From assembly GCA_046269235.1 (NCBI GenBank), contig JBJZOS010000007.1:88443-152442 (forward strand): a DNA stretch of 64,000 bases, written 5' to 3'. Below, piece after piece: positions 8,420 through 17,772 of the stretch. A program made the position numbers and the translations under genes. The DNA comes from Soonwooa sp032078105 (GTDB lineage Bacteria; Bacteroidota; Bacteroidia; Flavobacteriales; Weeksellaceae). The notes under the pieces were generated by a model that made no database searches, had not been told where the DNA came from, and saw only the letters and a program-made list of their open reading frames with translations. Position 1 is the first letter of the stretch, and each line of letters starts with the position of its first letter.

Positions 8420-10282
8420 ATGAAGAAGTTAATTAGCATTTTTGCAATTGTTGCTATGCTGTGGCAAGTTTCGGCGCAAGAACTTTACATGCCAAGAAAC
8501 ATTAAGAAAGCTTACGAAAAAGGAACTCGTGATTTATCTGGAAAACCCGGAAAAAATTATTGGCAAAACAAAGGCGTTTATAATATTAAAATAAAAGTAA
8601 ATGCTGATACTAAAATTGTAGCGGGTACGGAGACGATTTCGTATTCTAACAACAGTCCAGATGAGCTGAAGACTTTGGCAATTCGATTTGTTAATAATGT
8701 TCATAAACCACAATCGCCACGTGCTGGTTACGTTTCCAAAGATTATTTAAGCGATGGTCTTACCATAAAATCATTAATTATAAATGGTGAAAAATATGAT
8801 ATAAGCTCGGATTTCGGAACTATCACTTCTGTTAAATTGAAGAAAGCATTGGCTGCCAAGTCGAAATCCGAAATAAAAATCGATTGGGAATATCCGCTAT
8901 CTGTTGAAAGTGGAAGAGAAGGACAAATCGATCCTAACACATTTTATGTTGCTTATTCTTATCCACGAATTTCGGTATATGATGATTACAATGGATGGGA
9001 TATGTTGGCGCACTCGGATAGACAAGAGTTTTACAATGATTTTAATGATTATAGTTTTGAGATTTCTGCCCCAAAGAATTATGTCGTTTGGTCAACAGGA
9101 GAATTTTTAAATCCAGAAGAAGTTCTTCAAAAAACATTTTTAAAACGTTATCAAGAATCTCTTAAATCTGATAAAATTATCCATGTTGCCAATGAGTCCG
9201 AGATGAAGTCTGGCCTGGTTACCAAACAAAATGACTGGAACGTTTGGAAGTTTAAAGCCAATCATATTCCAGATTTTACATTTGCATTGAGTAATCATTA
9301 TGTCTGGGATGCGTCGAGTGTTCAGCTAAAATCAAAAAGCGTTAGTGTACAAGCTGGTTATAAGGTTGGTGCTAAAGACTTTGAACAATATACTGGTTGG
9401 ATGCGCTACAACATCGATTGGTTTTCCAAAAACTGGCCAGGTGTAGAATATCCGTACAATGCGATGACGGCGATACAAGGTTACGCTGATATGGAATATC
9501 CAATGATGATTAATGACACCAGTATCCCCGATGACTTTCAGGATGCAAGGTTGACCGCCGATCACGAGATTGCGCATACTTATTTCCCTTTTTACATGGG
9601 GATTAATGAGACGCGTTATGCTTTTATGGATGAAGGTTGGGCAACTACTTTAGAATATCTTATCGGAATCGATCACTCTGGGAAAGAAGCCGCGGAAAAG
9701 TTTTTTAAAAACTTTCGTGTAAAACGTTGGGTTAACGATCCTTCGACAGAGCAAGATCAACCGCTAATTTCGTTGACATCTCAACTTTCGGGTTCTGCTT
9801 ACGGGACAAACGCTTATGTTAAATCAGCAATGTCCTATCTAGCGCTTAAAGATTATCTGGGTGATGCGTTATTTAAGAAAGCATTACATCATTATATGGA
9901 TAATTGGAATGGCAAACATCCAATCCCGTGGGATTATTTTAACTCGATGAATGCTGGTTCTGGAAAAAATCTCAACTGGTTTTGGAACAATTGGTTTTAT
10001 AGCAACTATTATATTGATTTAAAAATTAATTCTGTTTCTCAAAATAACGATGTAATTGCTTTAACGATAGACAATGTTGGTGGATTTGCGATTCCTTTTG
10101 ACGTGGTTTTAACGTTTGATGATAACACCGCAGAATCCAAGCACTACACTCCAGAAGTTTGGGAGAAAAATCAAAAACAGTTGCTATTAAATATTCAGAA
10201 CAATAAAAAAGTGAAATTTATAGAACTAGATGGTGGTCTTTTTATGGATTACACGCCAGATGACAACAGAAAAAACTTATAA
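8420..10282 (+). CDS. Secreted M1-family metallopeptidase
   Basis: 620 residues with a signal peptide (about 1-19, cleavage after SAQ). The zinc site is HEIAH at 382-386 with the third ligand E405 in FMDEGW, the M1/gluzincin spacing. The usual GxMEN exopeptidase loop is represented by YADMEYP at about 357, a variant common in Bacteroidetes M1 proteins. It lacks the long C-terminal HEAT-like domain of classical aminopeptidase N. Probably a periplasmic or outer-membrane-associated aminopeptidase processing peptides. A second member with HEFGH lies on the opposite strand at 17773-19980; the two share overall layout (N-terminal beta domain, catalytic domain, short C-terminal beta region) and look like distant paralogues. 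Confidence 0.9.
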   Translation: MKKLISIFAIVAMLWQVSAQELYMPRNIKKAYEKGTRDLSGKPGKNYWQNKGVYNIKIKVNADTKIVAGTETISYSNNSPDELKTLAIRFVNNVHKPQSPRAGYVSKDYLSDGLTIKSLIINGEKYDISSDFGTITSVKLKKALAAKSKSEIKIDWEYPLSVESGREGQIDPNTFYVAYSYPRISVYDDYNGWDMLAHSDRQEFYNDFNDYSFEISAPKNYVVWSTGEFLNPEEVLQKTFLKRYQESLKSDKIIHVANESEMKSGLVTKQNDWNVWKFKANHIPDFTFALSNHYVWDASSVQLKSKSVSVQAGYKVGAKDFEQYTGWMRYNIDWFSKNWPGVEYPYNAMTAIQGYADMEYPMMINDTSIPDDFQDARLTADHEIAHTYFPFYMGINETRYAFMDEGWATTLEYLIGIDHSGKEAAEKFFKNFRVKRWVNDPSTEQDQPLISLTSQLSGSAYGTNAYVKSAMSYLALKDYLGDALFKKALHHYMDNWNGKHPIPWDYFNSMNAGSGKNLNWFWNNWFYSNYYIDLKINSVSQNNDVIALTIDNVGGFAIPFDVVLTFDDNTAESKHYTPEVWEKNQKQLLLNIQNNKKVKFIELDGGLFMDYTPDDNRKNL

Positions 10283-10403
10283 TACAAAGACTTACATCAC
10301 AAAATTTGATCTCTTACTAATCGGTTTTGTTTTTAATTAAAATAGAAGCAATATCTTTTTCCGTAAAAATGTTTCAAAACAATATAGTTTCTATATTAAA
10401 TGA

Positions 10404-10411
10404 TAAATTTG
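10404..10411 (+). promoter_or_regulatory. -7 box (TAAATTTG) upstream of FKBP gene
   Basis: Perfect TAnnTTTG match 43 nt before the ATG at 10455. No clear -33 TTG at the expected spacing. Confidence 0.45.
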
Positions 10412-10454
10412 CGGCTATTATTCAATCGCTTAATTTTAAATAAAATATTTTCAA

Positions 10455-11156
10455 ATGAAAAAACAAGCTATCGCATTATTTGGCTTAGCAGTGTTCAGTA
10501 TTTCTTGCGCTCATAAGCAGAAACAAGATGCTGGCAAATATACAGACGACCAAAAAGCATCTTATTACATAGGTCTTAGCATTGCCCAAGGTATGAAACA
10601 AGAAGGCTTTAAAGTGGATGCAGATATGTTGGCTCGTGCTATTAAAGAAGAAATGGATGGAAAACCAAAGTCGTTACCAGCCGAAGATATGGACAGCTTT
10701 ATGCAGGAGTTTATGCAAAAACAACAGGCAAAAAAACAAGTGGAAGCTGTTGCAGGTGTTGGTGAAAACAAGAAAAAAGGTCTAGAGTTTCTTGCAAAAA
10801 ATAAAACCAATCCAAAAGTAAAAACAACTGCTTCAGGTTTGCAATATGAAGTTTTGCAAGAAGGTGATGGTAAAACAAAACCGACAGCATCTAGTCTTGT
10901 CAAGGTAAAATATACTGGTAAATTGTTGGACGGAAGTGTTTTCGATTCTACTGACAAACATGGTGGCGAACCTGCAGATATAAACTTAGATCAAGTGATT
11001 AAAGGCTGGACAGAAGGCATTCAATTAATGAGCAAAGGTGCTAAATACAGATTTTATATTCCTTCGGATTTGGCTTATGGAGACCAAAATATGGGCGACG
11101 CTATTCCTGGAGGATCTACTCTAATTTTTGATGTAGATTTAGTGGATGTAAAATAG
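10455..11156 (+). CDS. FKBP-type peptidyl-prolyl cis-trans isomerase lipoprotein
   Basis: 233 residues. The signal peptide ends in a lipobox (FSISC, Cys18), so the mature protein is a lipoprotein. Residues ~25-100 form the helical FKBP N-terminal dimerisation domain (YIGLSIAQGMKQEGF...); residues ~120-233 are the FKBP catalytic domain, with VKYTGKLLDGSVFDST, VIKGWTEGIQLM and FYIPSDLAYG blocks containing the usual ligand-pocket residues. The architecture matches the FklB/Mip group that assists folding of exported proteins. It has its own -7 box and a terminator hairpin and stands alone. Confidence 0.93.
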   Translation: MKKQAIALFGLAVFSISCAHKQKQDAGKYTDDQKASYYIGLSIAQGMKQEGFKVDADMLARAIKEEMDGKPKSLPAEDMDSFMQEFMQKQQAKKQVEAVAGVGENKKKGLEFLAKNKTNPKVKTTASGLQYEVLQEGDGKTKPTASSLVKVKYTGKLLDGSVFDSTDKHGGEPADINLDQVIKGWTEGIQLMSKGAKYRFYIPSDLAYGDQNMGDAIPGGSTLIFDVDLVDVK

Positions 11157-11179
11157 ATTGCAAACGCTATAAAAAATAA

Positions 11180-11209
11180 AAACCTCGGCTAAATAGCTGA
11201 GGTTTCTTA
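11180..11209 (+). terminator. Terminator between FKBP gene and clpB
   Basis: Stem AAACCTCGGCT / AGCTGAGGTTT (11 bp, one G-T pair) with an AAAT loop. It sits between two convergent genes; the downstream U-tract is weak (TTTCTTATTTT) on the plus strand. Confidence 0.75.
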
Positions 11210-11235
11210 TTTTAATAAAAAAAATTAGTTTCTAA

Positions 11236-13827
11236 TTATTCAGTCGGTCTAAAAACCAACCCACTTTCTGGAAAATAATCCATAGTGATTCTCTCGCCAT
11301 CGTTGATGTTTCCGACCAAAATTTCTTTAGACAACTTGTTCAAAACATCTTGCTGAATTACTCTTTTTAAAGGTCTTGCTCCGAAAACTGGATCGTAACC
11401 TTTGTTCATCAGATAATCCAAAGCGTCCTGAGTCGCGGTCATCATAATGTTTCTTTGCGAAAGAAGCGTATTCAAACCTCGTAATTGATATTGTACAATT
11501 TTTCCGATATTCTTTTTGGTTAAAGGTTGGAAGAGTACTATTTCATCAATCCTATTCAAAAATTCTGGTCTCAAACTTTGTTTCAATAAATCAAAAACTT
11601 CTTCCCTGGTTTTGTCAAGCACTTCATCAAAATTGGTATCATCTAATTTCTCGAAATTTTCTTGAATTAAATGCGAACCTAAATTGGAAGTCATGATAAT
11701 AATCGAGTTTTTGAAATTCACAACACGACCTTTGTTATCCGTCAATCTTCCATCGTCCAAAACCTGCAATAAGGTATTGAAAACATCGGGATGTGCTTTT
11801 TCAATTTCGTCTAAAAGCACAACTGAATAAGGTCTTCTTCTCACCGCTTCGGTCAATTGTCCGCCTTCATCATAACCAACGTATCCTGGAGGCGCACCAA
11901 CCAAACGAGAAACGCTGTGACGCTCCTGATATTCGCTCATATCAATTCTCGTCATATTGTTTTCGTCATCGAAAAGCAATTCTGCCAAGGCTTTTGCTAA
12001 CTCAGTTTTACCAACACCGGTTGTTCCTAAAAATAAGAATGAACCAATTGGTTTTTTATCATCGCTTAAGCCAGCTCTATTTCTTCTAATCGCGTCTGCT
12101 ACGGCTTGTATCGCTTCGTCTTGACCAACTACACGTTTGTGCAATTCGTCTTCAAGGTGCAATAATTTTTCTCTTTCGGATTGAATGAGTTTGGTTACCG
12201 GAATTCCTGTCCATTTTCCAATCACTTCAGCGATATTTTCAGAAGTTACTTCTTCTTTAATCAATTCATTTTGATGATTTTGCATTTCCAACTCCAAGGT
12301 TTGCAAAGCATCTTCTTTTTCTTTAATTTTTCCGTATTGTATTTCTGCAACTTTTGCGTAATCTCCAGCTCTAGAAGCACGTTCAGCTTCTAATTTTAAA
12401 GTTTCAATATCTTTTTTAATTGATGTTAAATCTTCCGATTTTTGCTTTTCTTTCAGCCACTTTGCATTAATTTCGTTGCGTTGCTCGTTGATCTTGGCCA
12501 AGTCTTCTTTCAGATGGTCGATTTTCGTTTGGTTGCCTTCTCTTGATATAGCCGCCAACTCAATTTCCATTTGCATGATTTTTCTATCCAGAACGTCCAA
12601 TTCTTCAGGCTTGGAATTGATTTCCATTCTCAATTTTGCGGAAGCTTCATCAATCAAATCGATGGCTATATCTGGTAAAAATCGATCCGAAATATAACGC
12701 TGAGACATTTCTACCGCCGCAATAATCGCTTCGTCTTTAATTCTCACTTTATGATGAGCTTCGTATTTATCTTTAATCCCTCTCAAAATCGAAATCGCCG
12801 ATTCGGTATCGGGTTCTTCCACCATCACCTTTTGGAAACGTCTTTCAAGGGCTTTATCTTTTTCAAAATATTTTTGATATTCATTCAAAGTGGTTGCACC
12901 AATTGCACGAAGTTCACCTCTCGCCAAAGCAGGCTTCAAAATATTGGCAGCGTCCATCGCGCCTTCGCCACCACCTGCGCCAACCAAAGTGTGAATTTCA
13001 TCAATGAAAAGGATGATTTGTCCTTCAGATTTCGTTACTTCATTTACCACCGATTTCAGACGTTCTTCGAATTCCCCTTTGTATTTTGCACCGGCAATCA
13101 AAGCGCCCATATCTAATGAATACAAGGTTTTATCCATCAAATTTTCAGGAACGTCACCCGAAATAATTCTATGTGCGATCCCTTCAGCAATAGCTGTTTT
13201 ACCTACACCTGGCTCGCCAATTAAGATGGGATTGTTTTTCGTTCTTCTCGAAAGAATTTGCAAAACCCTTCTAATTTCTTCATCACGACCGATTACAGGA
13301 TCTAATTTGCCTTCGGCAGCCAGTTCGTTGAAGTTTTTAGCGTATTTATTTAAACTCTGATAGGTTTCTTCAGAGCTTGCAGAAGTCGCTTTCGAACCTT
13401 TACGAAGTTCTTTTATCCCGCCTTCCAAAAGACTTTTCGTCACGCCCATGTCTTTCAACATTTGCGAAACAGGAGAAGAGACCTCGATTAATGAAAGCAA
13501 TAGATGCTCGATGGTAACAAATTCGTCTCCCATTTTCTTAGCAATGTTGGGCGCATCTAGCAAAACTTTGTTGGCGGCTTGCGAAAGATAAATATTACCT
13601 CCTTCTACTTTCGGAAGTTTTTCTAAAAGTTCACGGTTTCTTTCGCGCACTAAAACAACATCTGCTTCGGATTTTTTCAAAAGGAAAGGCGATATATTTT
13701 CATCCACTTGGAAAATCCCTTCCAAAAGATGTTGAGGTTCAATTTGTTGATTACCGAATTCCATAGCGACTTGTTGTGCAGCTTGGATGGCTTCTTGTGA
13801 TTTTACTGTGTATTGATTTAAGTTCAT
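11236..13827 (-). CDS. clpB: ATP-dependent disaggregase ClpB
   Basis: 863-residue Hsp100 disaggregase that works with DnaK to rescue aggregated proteins. The Clp N-domain repeats occupy about 1-145. The first AAA module has Walker A GEPGVGKT (204-211) and Walker B ILFIDEIHT. A long coiled-coil middle domain (about 405-530, LDVLDRKIMQMEIELAAISRE onwards) separates this from the second AAA module, with Walker A GTTGVGKT and Walker B VVLLDEIEKAHPDV. The middle domain distinguishes ClpB from ClpA/ClpC, and there is no ClpP-binding loop. Length is typical. No TAnnTTTG box is visible just upstream; a pair of direct repeats lies about 175-230 bp upstream. Confidence 0.97.
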   Translation of the reverse strand: MNLNQYTVKSQEAIQAAQQVAMEFGNQQIEPQHLLEGIFQVDENISPFLLKKSEADVVLVRERNRELLEKLPKVEGGNIYLSQAANKVLLDAPNIAKKMGDEFVTIEHLLLSLIEVSSPVSQMLKDMGVTKSLLEGGIKELRKGSKATSASSEETYQSLNKYAKNFNELAAEGKLDPVIGRDEEIRRVLQILSRRTKNNPILIGEPGVGKTAIAEGIAHRIISGDVPENLMDKTLYSLDMGALIAGAKYKGEFEERLKSVVNEVTKSEGQIILFIDEIHTLVGAGGGEGAMDAANILKPALARGELRAIGATTLNEYQKYFEKDKALERRFQKVMVEEPDTESAISILRGIKDKYEAHHKVRIKDEAIIAAVEMSQRYISDRFLPDIAIDLIDEASAKLRMEINSKPEELDVLDRKIMQMEIELAAISREGNQTKIDHLKEDLAKINEQRNEINAKWLKEKQKSEDLTSIKKDIETLKLEAERASRAGDYAKVAEIQYGKIKEKEDALQTLELEMQNHQNELIKEEVTSENIAEVIGKWTGIPVTKLIQSEREKLLHLEDELHKRVVGQDEAIQAVADAIRRNRAGLSDDKKPIGSFLFLGTTGVGKTELAKALAELLFDDENNMTRIDMSEYQERHSVSRLVGAPPGYVGYDEGGQLTEAVRRRPYSVVLLDEIEKAHPDVFNTLLQVLDDGRLTDNKGRVVNFKNSIIIMTSNLGSHLIQENFEKLDDTNFDEVLDKTREEVFDLLKQSLRPEFLNRIDEIVLFQPLTKKNIGKIVQYQLRGLNTLLSQRNIMMTATQDALDYLMNKGYDPVFGARPLKRVIQQDVLNKLSKEILVGNINDGERITMDYFPESGLVFRPTE

Positions 13828-14270
13828 ATTATGTTATGTGTTTTAATTAGTATTCAATTTTTATTCTTAAAATGTGAGTTTTAAATTATCTTTTCAGAAT
13901 CTGATATTGTCATCTAAAACTCAAATTCTAAATTCAATCATTAATTCTAAATCTTCATCTGCAAAAACCGTTCTTTTATGAAATTCACTAAAATTAAGCC
14001 AAAATTTCCGAATTATTGAAATTTAAACCAACTTTTTCTTGACAAAATTTCCGATTTCATTATTTTTTTTGATTTTCACGTGACTTCCCCCACCTTTTGT
14101 TCGTTAATCTTTTCTAAAAATCAGAATAAGTTTTGAAGGCGCAATAATTAGGTTTAGTCCATTTCCAATATTATTAAGCTGAATTATGGTATTTAATTTA
14201 GATTAATACTAAATTGTTATTGAAGATAAATTGTAAATTAGATGATTGTTGAACTCTAAAAATTACTAGC
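13828..14270. other. 443-bp divergent intergenic region with direct repeats
   Basis: No coding sequence recognised. The 12-mer CAAAATTTCCGA occurs twice in the same orientation, at 14000-14011 and 14043-14054, start-to-start distance 43 bp. The region must hold the clpB promoter and that of the broken small gene at 14271. Confidence 0.55.
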
Positions 14271-14595
14271 ATGAAAAATTGGAAATTTGCTTCGTTTATA
14301 GAAGTTGATAAAGAATTTAGAGTGGAAGGTCTTAATATTTGGAACCACTATTGGCATTGCTTTGATCGTAATGTGGAAGTTTTACATCCTATAAAACATC
14401 ATCAATACCGTTTTAAAGAGTATGAAATACATACAGCAGAAAAATCTGTAAATTTTGTTGCAGGTGAATTTTCTGACGGGCAAATTGGGATTTTTCTTAA
14501 AGATGATTTGCAAGAGGGAATTTTGCGAAATCATTGATTTCTTTATAAAGATAACACACGAAAAACTCGCCGAATACCCACAAGACAAACTATAA
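14271..14595 (+). pseudogene. Small conserved hypothetical protein gene, single-base frameshift near the 3' end
   Basis: The plain reading frame gives an 88-residue protein (GLNIWNHYWHCFDRNVEV...) ending at 14537. Reading on in the next frame from about 14517 continues coherently as EFCEIIDFFIKITHEKLA and stops with TAA at 14593-14595. The total of 325 nt is one base more than a 107-residue gene would need, and the extra G is most simply in the GAGGGA run at 14515-14520. This could be a real frameshift or a sequencing error. Function is unknown; the protein is small, soluble and W/H/Y-rich in its first half. Confidence 0.55.
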
Positions 14596-14708
14596 TAGAT
14601 TCGAAAAGTTTGAATAGCGCACAATTTATTATTGACATATAGCATTTCTTTTTTGAGAATGATGATGTTTTTAAACTATGTTTAGCCTTTTAATTTCTTT
14701 ATTCGGGT

Positions 14709-14738
14709 TTTGTAAATCTGCAAATAGTTTTATCTTTG
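14709..14738 (+). promoter_or_regulatory. Promoter of the enoyl-CoA hydratase/thioesterase operon
   Basis: TTTG (14709-14712), 18 nt spacer, TATCTTTG (14731-14738). The ATG at 14755 follows after 16 nt. Strong consensus match. Confidence 0.75.
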
Positions 14739-14754
14739 GGAAAACCCTGTTGGT

Positions 14755-15555
14755 ATGTACACACAATTTGAAGTTGAATCCCACTTTGACGGGAGATTAA
14801 AAGTTATATTTCTTAATCAGCCAGAAGTTTTTAACAGTCTAAATAAAGTGATGTTAAAAGAATTGCGTTCTGCGGTTGAAGCTTTCGGAAAAGACGAAAA
14901 TGTTAGATGTATTGCGATTTCTGGCCGTGGAAAAGCTTTCTGCGCTGGTCAAAACTTAAAAGATGCGGTGGATCTTAAAGATCATGTTGATGATGACCGC
15001 GAAATCCAAAGAATAGTTATTGATTATTATAACCCGTTAGTTGAAGCGATTACACATTGTAAAAAGCCTATTATCTCTTTAGTTAATGGGCCTGCAGTTG
15101 GTGCTGGCGCCATGTTAGCTTTGATTACTGACTTTACTTTAGCGACAGAAAGCGCATATTTTTCTTTGGCGTTCGCAAATATTGGATTGATTCCTGATAC
15201 TGCGGGAACTTATTATTTGCCGAGACTTGTTGGTCATCAATTAGCGAGCTATCTTGCATTTACTGGTAAAAAAGTGCCTGCCATGGAAGCTAAGAAATTA
15301 GGAATGATTGCAGATGTTTTCCCAGATGCGGAATTTGCAGAGAAGTCTTTTGAAATCCTTGGACATCTTTCTTTTGCAGCGACTAAAGCTATTGGACTGA
15401 CTAAGAAAGCTTTCTTTGAAGCAGAGTCTAACACTTTGAAAGAGCAGTTAGACCTAGAGTCGATCTATCAACAATCGGCAGCGCAGTCGCAAGATTTCAG
15501 AGAAGGAATTACTGCTTTCTTGGAAAAGCGCAAACCAAATTACATTGGGAAATAG
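14755..15555 (+). CDS. Enoyl-CoA hydratase/isomerase family protein, PaaG-like
   Basis: 266-residue crotonase-fold enzyme. The oxyanion-hole segments are visible as GRGKAFCAGQNLKD (about 61-74) and VNGPAVGAGAMLALI (about 108-122), with the following D127-F-T-L-A strand. The AGQNL segment and GLIPDTAGTYYLPRL resemble PaaG, the 1,2-epoxyphenylacetyl-CoA isomerase of phenylacetate degradation. The next gene, 1 bp downstream, is a PaaI-type thioesterase, which supports that reading. No other paa genes (paaABCDE, paaZ, paaK) are in the window, so a more general beta-oxidation role remains possible. Confidence 0.87.
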   Translation: MYTQFEVESHFDGRLKVIFLNQPEVFNSLNKVMLKELRSAVEAFGKDENVRCIAISGRGKAFCAGQNLKDAVDLKDHVDDDREIQRIVIDYYNPLVEAITHCKKPIISLVNGPAVGAGAMLALITDFTLATESAYFSLAFANIGLIPDTAGTYYLPRLVGHQLASYLAFTGKKVPAMEAKKLGMIADVFPDAEFAEKSFEILGHLSFAATKAIGLTKKAFFEAESNTLKEQLDLESIYQQSAAQSQDFREGITAFLEKRKPNYIGK

Positions 15556-15556
15556 C

Positions 15557-15976
15557 ATGAGTAATCCTTATTTTGAAGAAGCGCAAAAACTATATTCGAA
15601 TGATGCATTTTCGCAATGGATGGGCGTCGAATTGGTTGATGTTAAAGAAAATTACTGTCTTATCAAAATGCCAATAAAAGCAGAAATGATTAACGGTCTT
15701 AAAACCGTTCATGGTGGTGTGACTTTCTCGTTGGCAGATTCGGCTTTGGCTTTTTCATCAAATACAAAAGGCGATGCTGCGGTAGCGCTTAATTGTTATA
15801 TCAATTTTATGAAAGCAGTTCGTCTTGGTGATACGCTTGCTGCAGAAAGTATTTTGTTAAACGAAACTCGAAAAACTGCCGTTTATGAGATTTCTATTAA
15901 AAACGAAGATGATGACTTGATGGCAAGTTTCCGTGGTACAGTTTATAAAATAGGAAAGAAAGTCGCTGATTTATAA
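15557..15976 (+). CDS. paaI: Hotdog-fold acyl-CoA thioesterase, PaaI-like
   Basis: 139 residues starting at ATG 15557, 1 bp after the stop of the hydratase gene; an upstream in-frame start at 15545 would overlap that gene and is less likely. The hotdog signature is HGGVTFSLADSALAFSSN (about 52-69), with the catalytic acidic residue in ADSA. PaaI hydrolyses ring-hydroxylated phenylacetyl-CoA intermediates and relieves CoA trapping during phenylacetate catabolism. Translational coupling with the PaaG-like gene supports a joint role. Followed by a long perfect hairpin. Confidence 0.87.
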   Translation: MSNPYFEEAQKLYSNDAFSQWMGVELVDVKENYCLIKMPIKAEMINGLKTVHGGVTFSLADSALAFSSNTKGDAAVALNCYINFMKAVRLGDTLAAESILLNETRKTAVYEISIKNEDDDLMASFRGTVYKIGKKVADL

Positions 15977-15990
15977 TAAATTAGTTTTAA

Positions 15991-16032
15991 AATTATAGAA
16001 AGTTTAAAATAAATTTTGAACTTTCTATAATT
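15991..16032 (+). terminator. Long hairpin after paaI
   Basis: A perfect 14-bp stem (15991-16004 with 16019-16032) around an AT-rich loop that can itself pair AAAA/TTTT. The tail is U-rich but interrupted. Probably the operon terminator. Confidence 0.65.
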
Positions 16033-16039
16033 ATTTACT

Positions 16040-17147
16040 TTGTGTTTCAAAGTGTTTTTTATAGAGTCAAATAATATTCAAAACGATTTGCAACACATCG
16101 GTCAAATTTTAACTTTATGCTTTAGCATTATGTTTTTCCTACTGTTCTATAACGAAACATCTGGAATAAATTTGGCTTTGTTGGGTGGCCTTTACTCGAT
16201 TGTAATTTATGTTTTAACACCAAAATTTTTAAGAACCGCACGACTGGAAATGATGCTAATTTTCAGTTTTGTTTCGTGCGGCGCATTTGCATATTACGGC
16301 GATTTCATATCATTTTTTGCGATTTACAAAGATGGAAGCGACACTTTTGCCAACTTTTTCGGAAGCATGAATTTTATTTTAATATCTACGAAGTGGCTGC
16401 TTTAAGTTTTCTTGGATATTATATTACTGTTAATATTTGGCATATTAGCATCCCAATTTTATTTCTTCGTAGAATCATCATTTTAGAAATAATTTTGTTA
16501 ACGGAAATATTGCGCAACAACTGACTTGTGCATATTTTGGCTTTAAACTTAGAACATTTGAGTGGCGTTATTTCTTTATTCCTATAGAATGTAGTGCTTG
16601 TTTTATTTTTTTTCAATTTTAATTACGAACAATTTTATGCAGGCGACTCTTCTGCTGCCGAACTTTCTGGCGCAATACACGAGAACGTTAATGCTGTCAT
16701 TTTGAGTATCATTATGGCAGTTTTGGTGATTATGCTTTAGTTTAAATCCAAATTTAATTTTGATAATCAAGCAGTTTGGCTACGTCTGCTATTGTACATC
16801 TGGTTTTTCCTCAATGTGATTTTAGTATTTTCTGCCTTAGTTAAAAATTTAGATTATATTACAGAATTCTGTTTGACTTACAAAAGACTTGGCATTTTCG
16901 GTTTTTGATGCTGGCTTTGTTAGGATTAAACTTTACGTACTACAAAATTTATAAACGAAAAACCAAGCTTTTCTTAGTCAATACGATACTTTGGACATTC
17001 TATGGAATAGTTTTGGCTTGTAGTCTGGTCAATTGGGGAAACTTGGCGAATCCTAAAGGTTATTTCGACTATTTGAAAAGTCTTAACTCTAATGATGATA
17101 TTTTAAAAGAAGTAAATCAAACTTTTGAAAAGTATACAACGAGTTAG
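16040..17147 (+). pseudogene. DUF4153/DUF4173-type membrane protein, decayed
   Basis: Pieces of one polytopic membrane protein can be read in order across different frames: FFLLFYNETSGINLALLGGL (16130s), YGDFISFF, then GSDTFANFF, NIYEVAALSFLGYYITVNIW (from ~16390 in another frame), SSAAELSGAIHENVNAVILS (from ~16650), FKSKFNFDNQAVWLRLLLYI, YKRLGIFGF and LLGLNFTYYKIYKRKTKLFL to the stop at 17147. At least two frameshifts and an in-frame TAG after VLVIML interrupt it, and the stretch between YGDFISFF and GSDTFANFF looks shorter than in the intact family, suggesting an internal deletion. No normal start codon is evident. Inactive; function of the intact family is unknown. Confidence 0.75.
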
Positions 17148-17196
17148 TATTTTTCGGAAACCGCCAACTCAAGTTTTCTCTCAAAAAATATTTATT

Positions 17197-17697
17197 ATGA
17201 AACATTATCTAAGCAAAAACCTAAATCTTTCCATTCTGAGTTTTGTCTTGCTGGCTTTCGTTTCTTGTAAAAAAAATGTTGAAAAGATTCGTGAAGATGT
17301 ACAACGAGATACTGTAACGACAGTCGAAAAACCTGTAGATAGTCTATCGATGGTCTTGGACAGAACAACGGAAACTAACCAATTTATCATTGATGTAGAC
17401 GCAAGTAAGTTACCGATAAAATTAGTTGAAGAAGTAAAATTGCAAGATCAGCAAATTATTCTAAGGCTTATGAATTATGATAAACCAACACTGAGAGCTT
17501 TTATTAAACCTAATCAAGCCGATATGAACATCCGAATTAATCAAATCAGAAAACCTGACAATACTTTTGATGGTCCTTTCAGTCAAACGATTGAATACAA
17601 AACGCCACAAAAAGGAACGTATTGGCTAGTGATTTCTAAAAACAATATGGCGTCAGGAAATCCAGTTGGTAAGTTTTTTATTAAAGTGGAAGACTAA
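17197..17697 (+). CDS. Hypothetical lipoprotein
   Basis: 166 residues from ATG 17197; the longer frame from 17125 has no signal peptide and overlaps the pseudogene, so it is rejected. The signal peptide ends in lipobox LLAFVSC (Cys24). The mature part has a charged linker and a beta-rich C-terminal domain (about 65-166) with IRINQIRKPDNTFDGPFSQ and GTYWLVISKN, resembling the small binding domains of periplasmic lipoproteins, but I cannot name a family. It is convergent with the M1 peptidase gene on the other strand. Confidence 0.75.
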   Translation: MKHYLSKNLNLSILSFVLLAFVSCKKNVEKIREDVQRDTVTTVEKPVDSLSMVLDRTTETNQFIIDVDASKLPIKLVEEVKLQDQQIILRLMNYDKPTLRAFIKPNQADMNIRINQIRKPDNTFDGPFSQTIEYKTPQKGTYWLVISKNNMASGNPVGKFFIKVED

Positions 17698-17698
17698 C

Positions 17699-17739
17699 AA
17701 AAAAACTTCCCGATAAACATCAATGTCTTTCGGGAAGTT
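17699..17739 (-). terminator. Terminator of the second M1 peptidase gene
   Basis: 10-bp stem (17704-17713 with 17730-17739, AACTTCCCGA/TCGGGAAGTT). Read on the minus strand it is followed by a run of T, so it mainly serves the gene at 17773; it is shared with the convergent lipoprotein gene. Confidence 0.7.
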
Positions 17740-17772
17740 AATATTACTATTTGAAACTACATTAGAGAGTTT

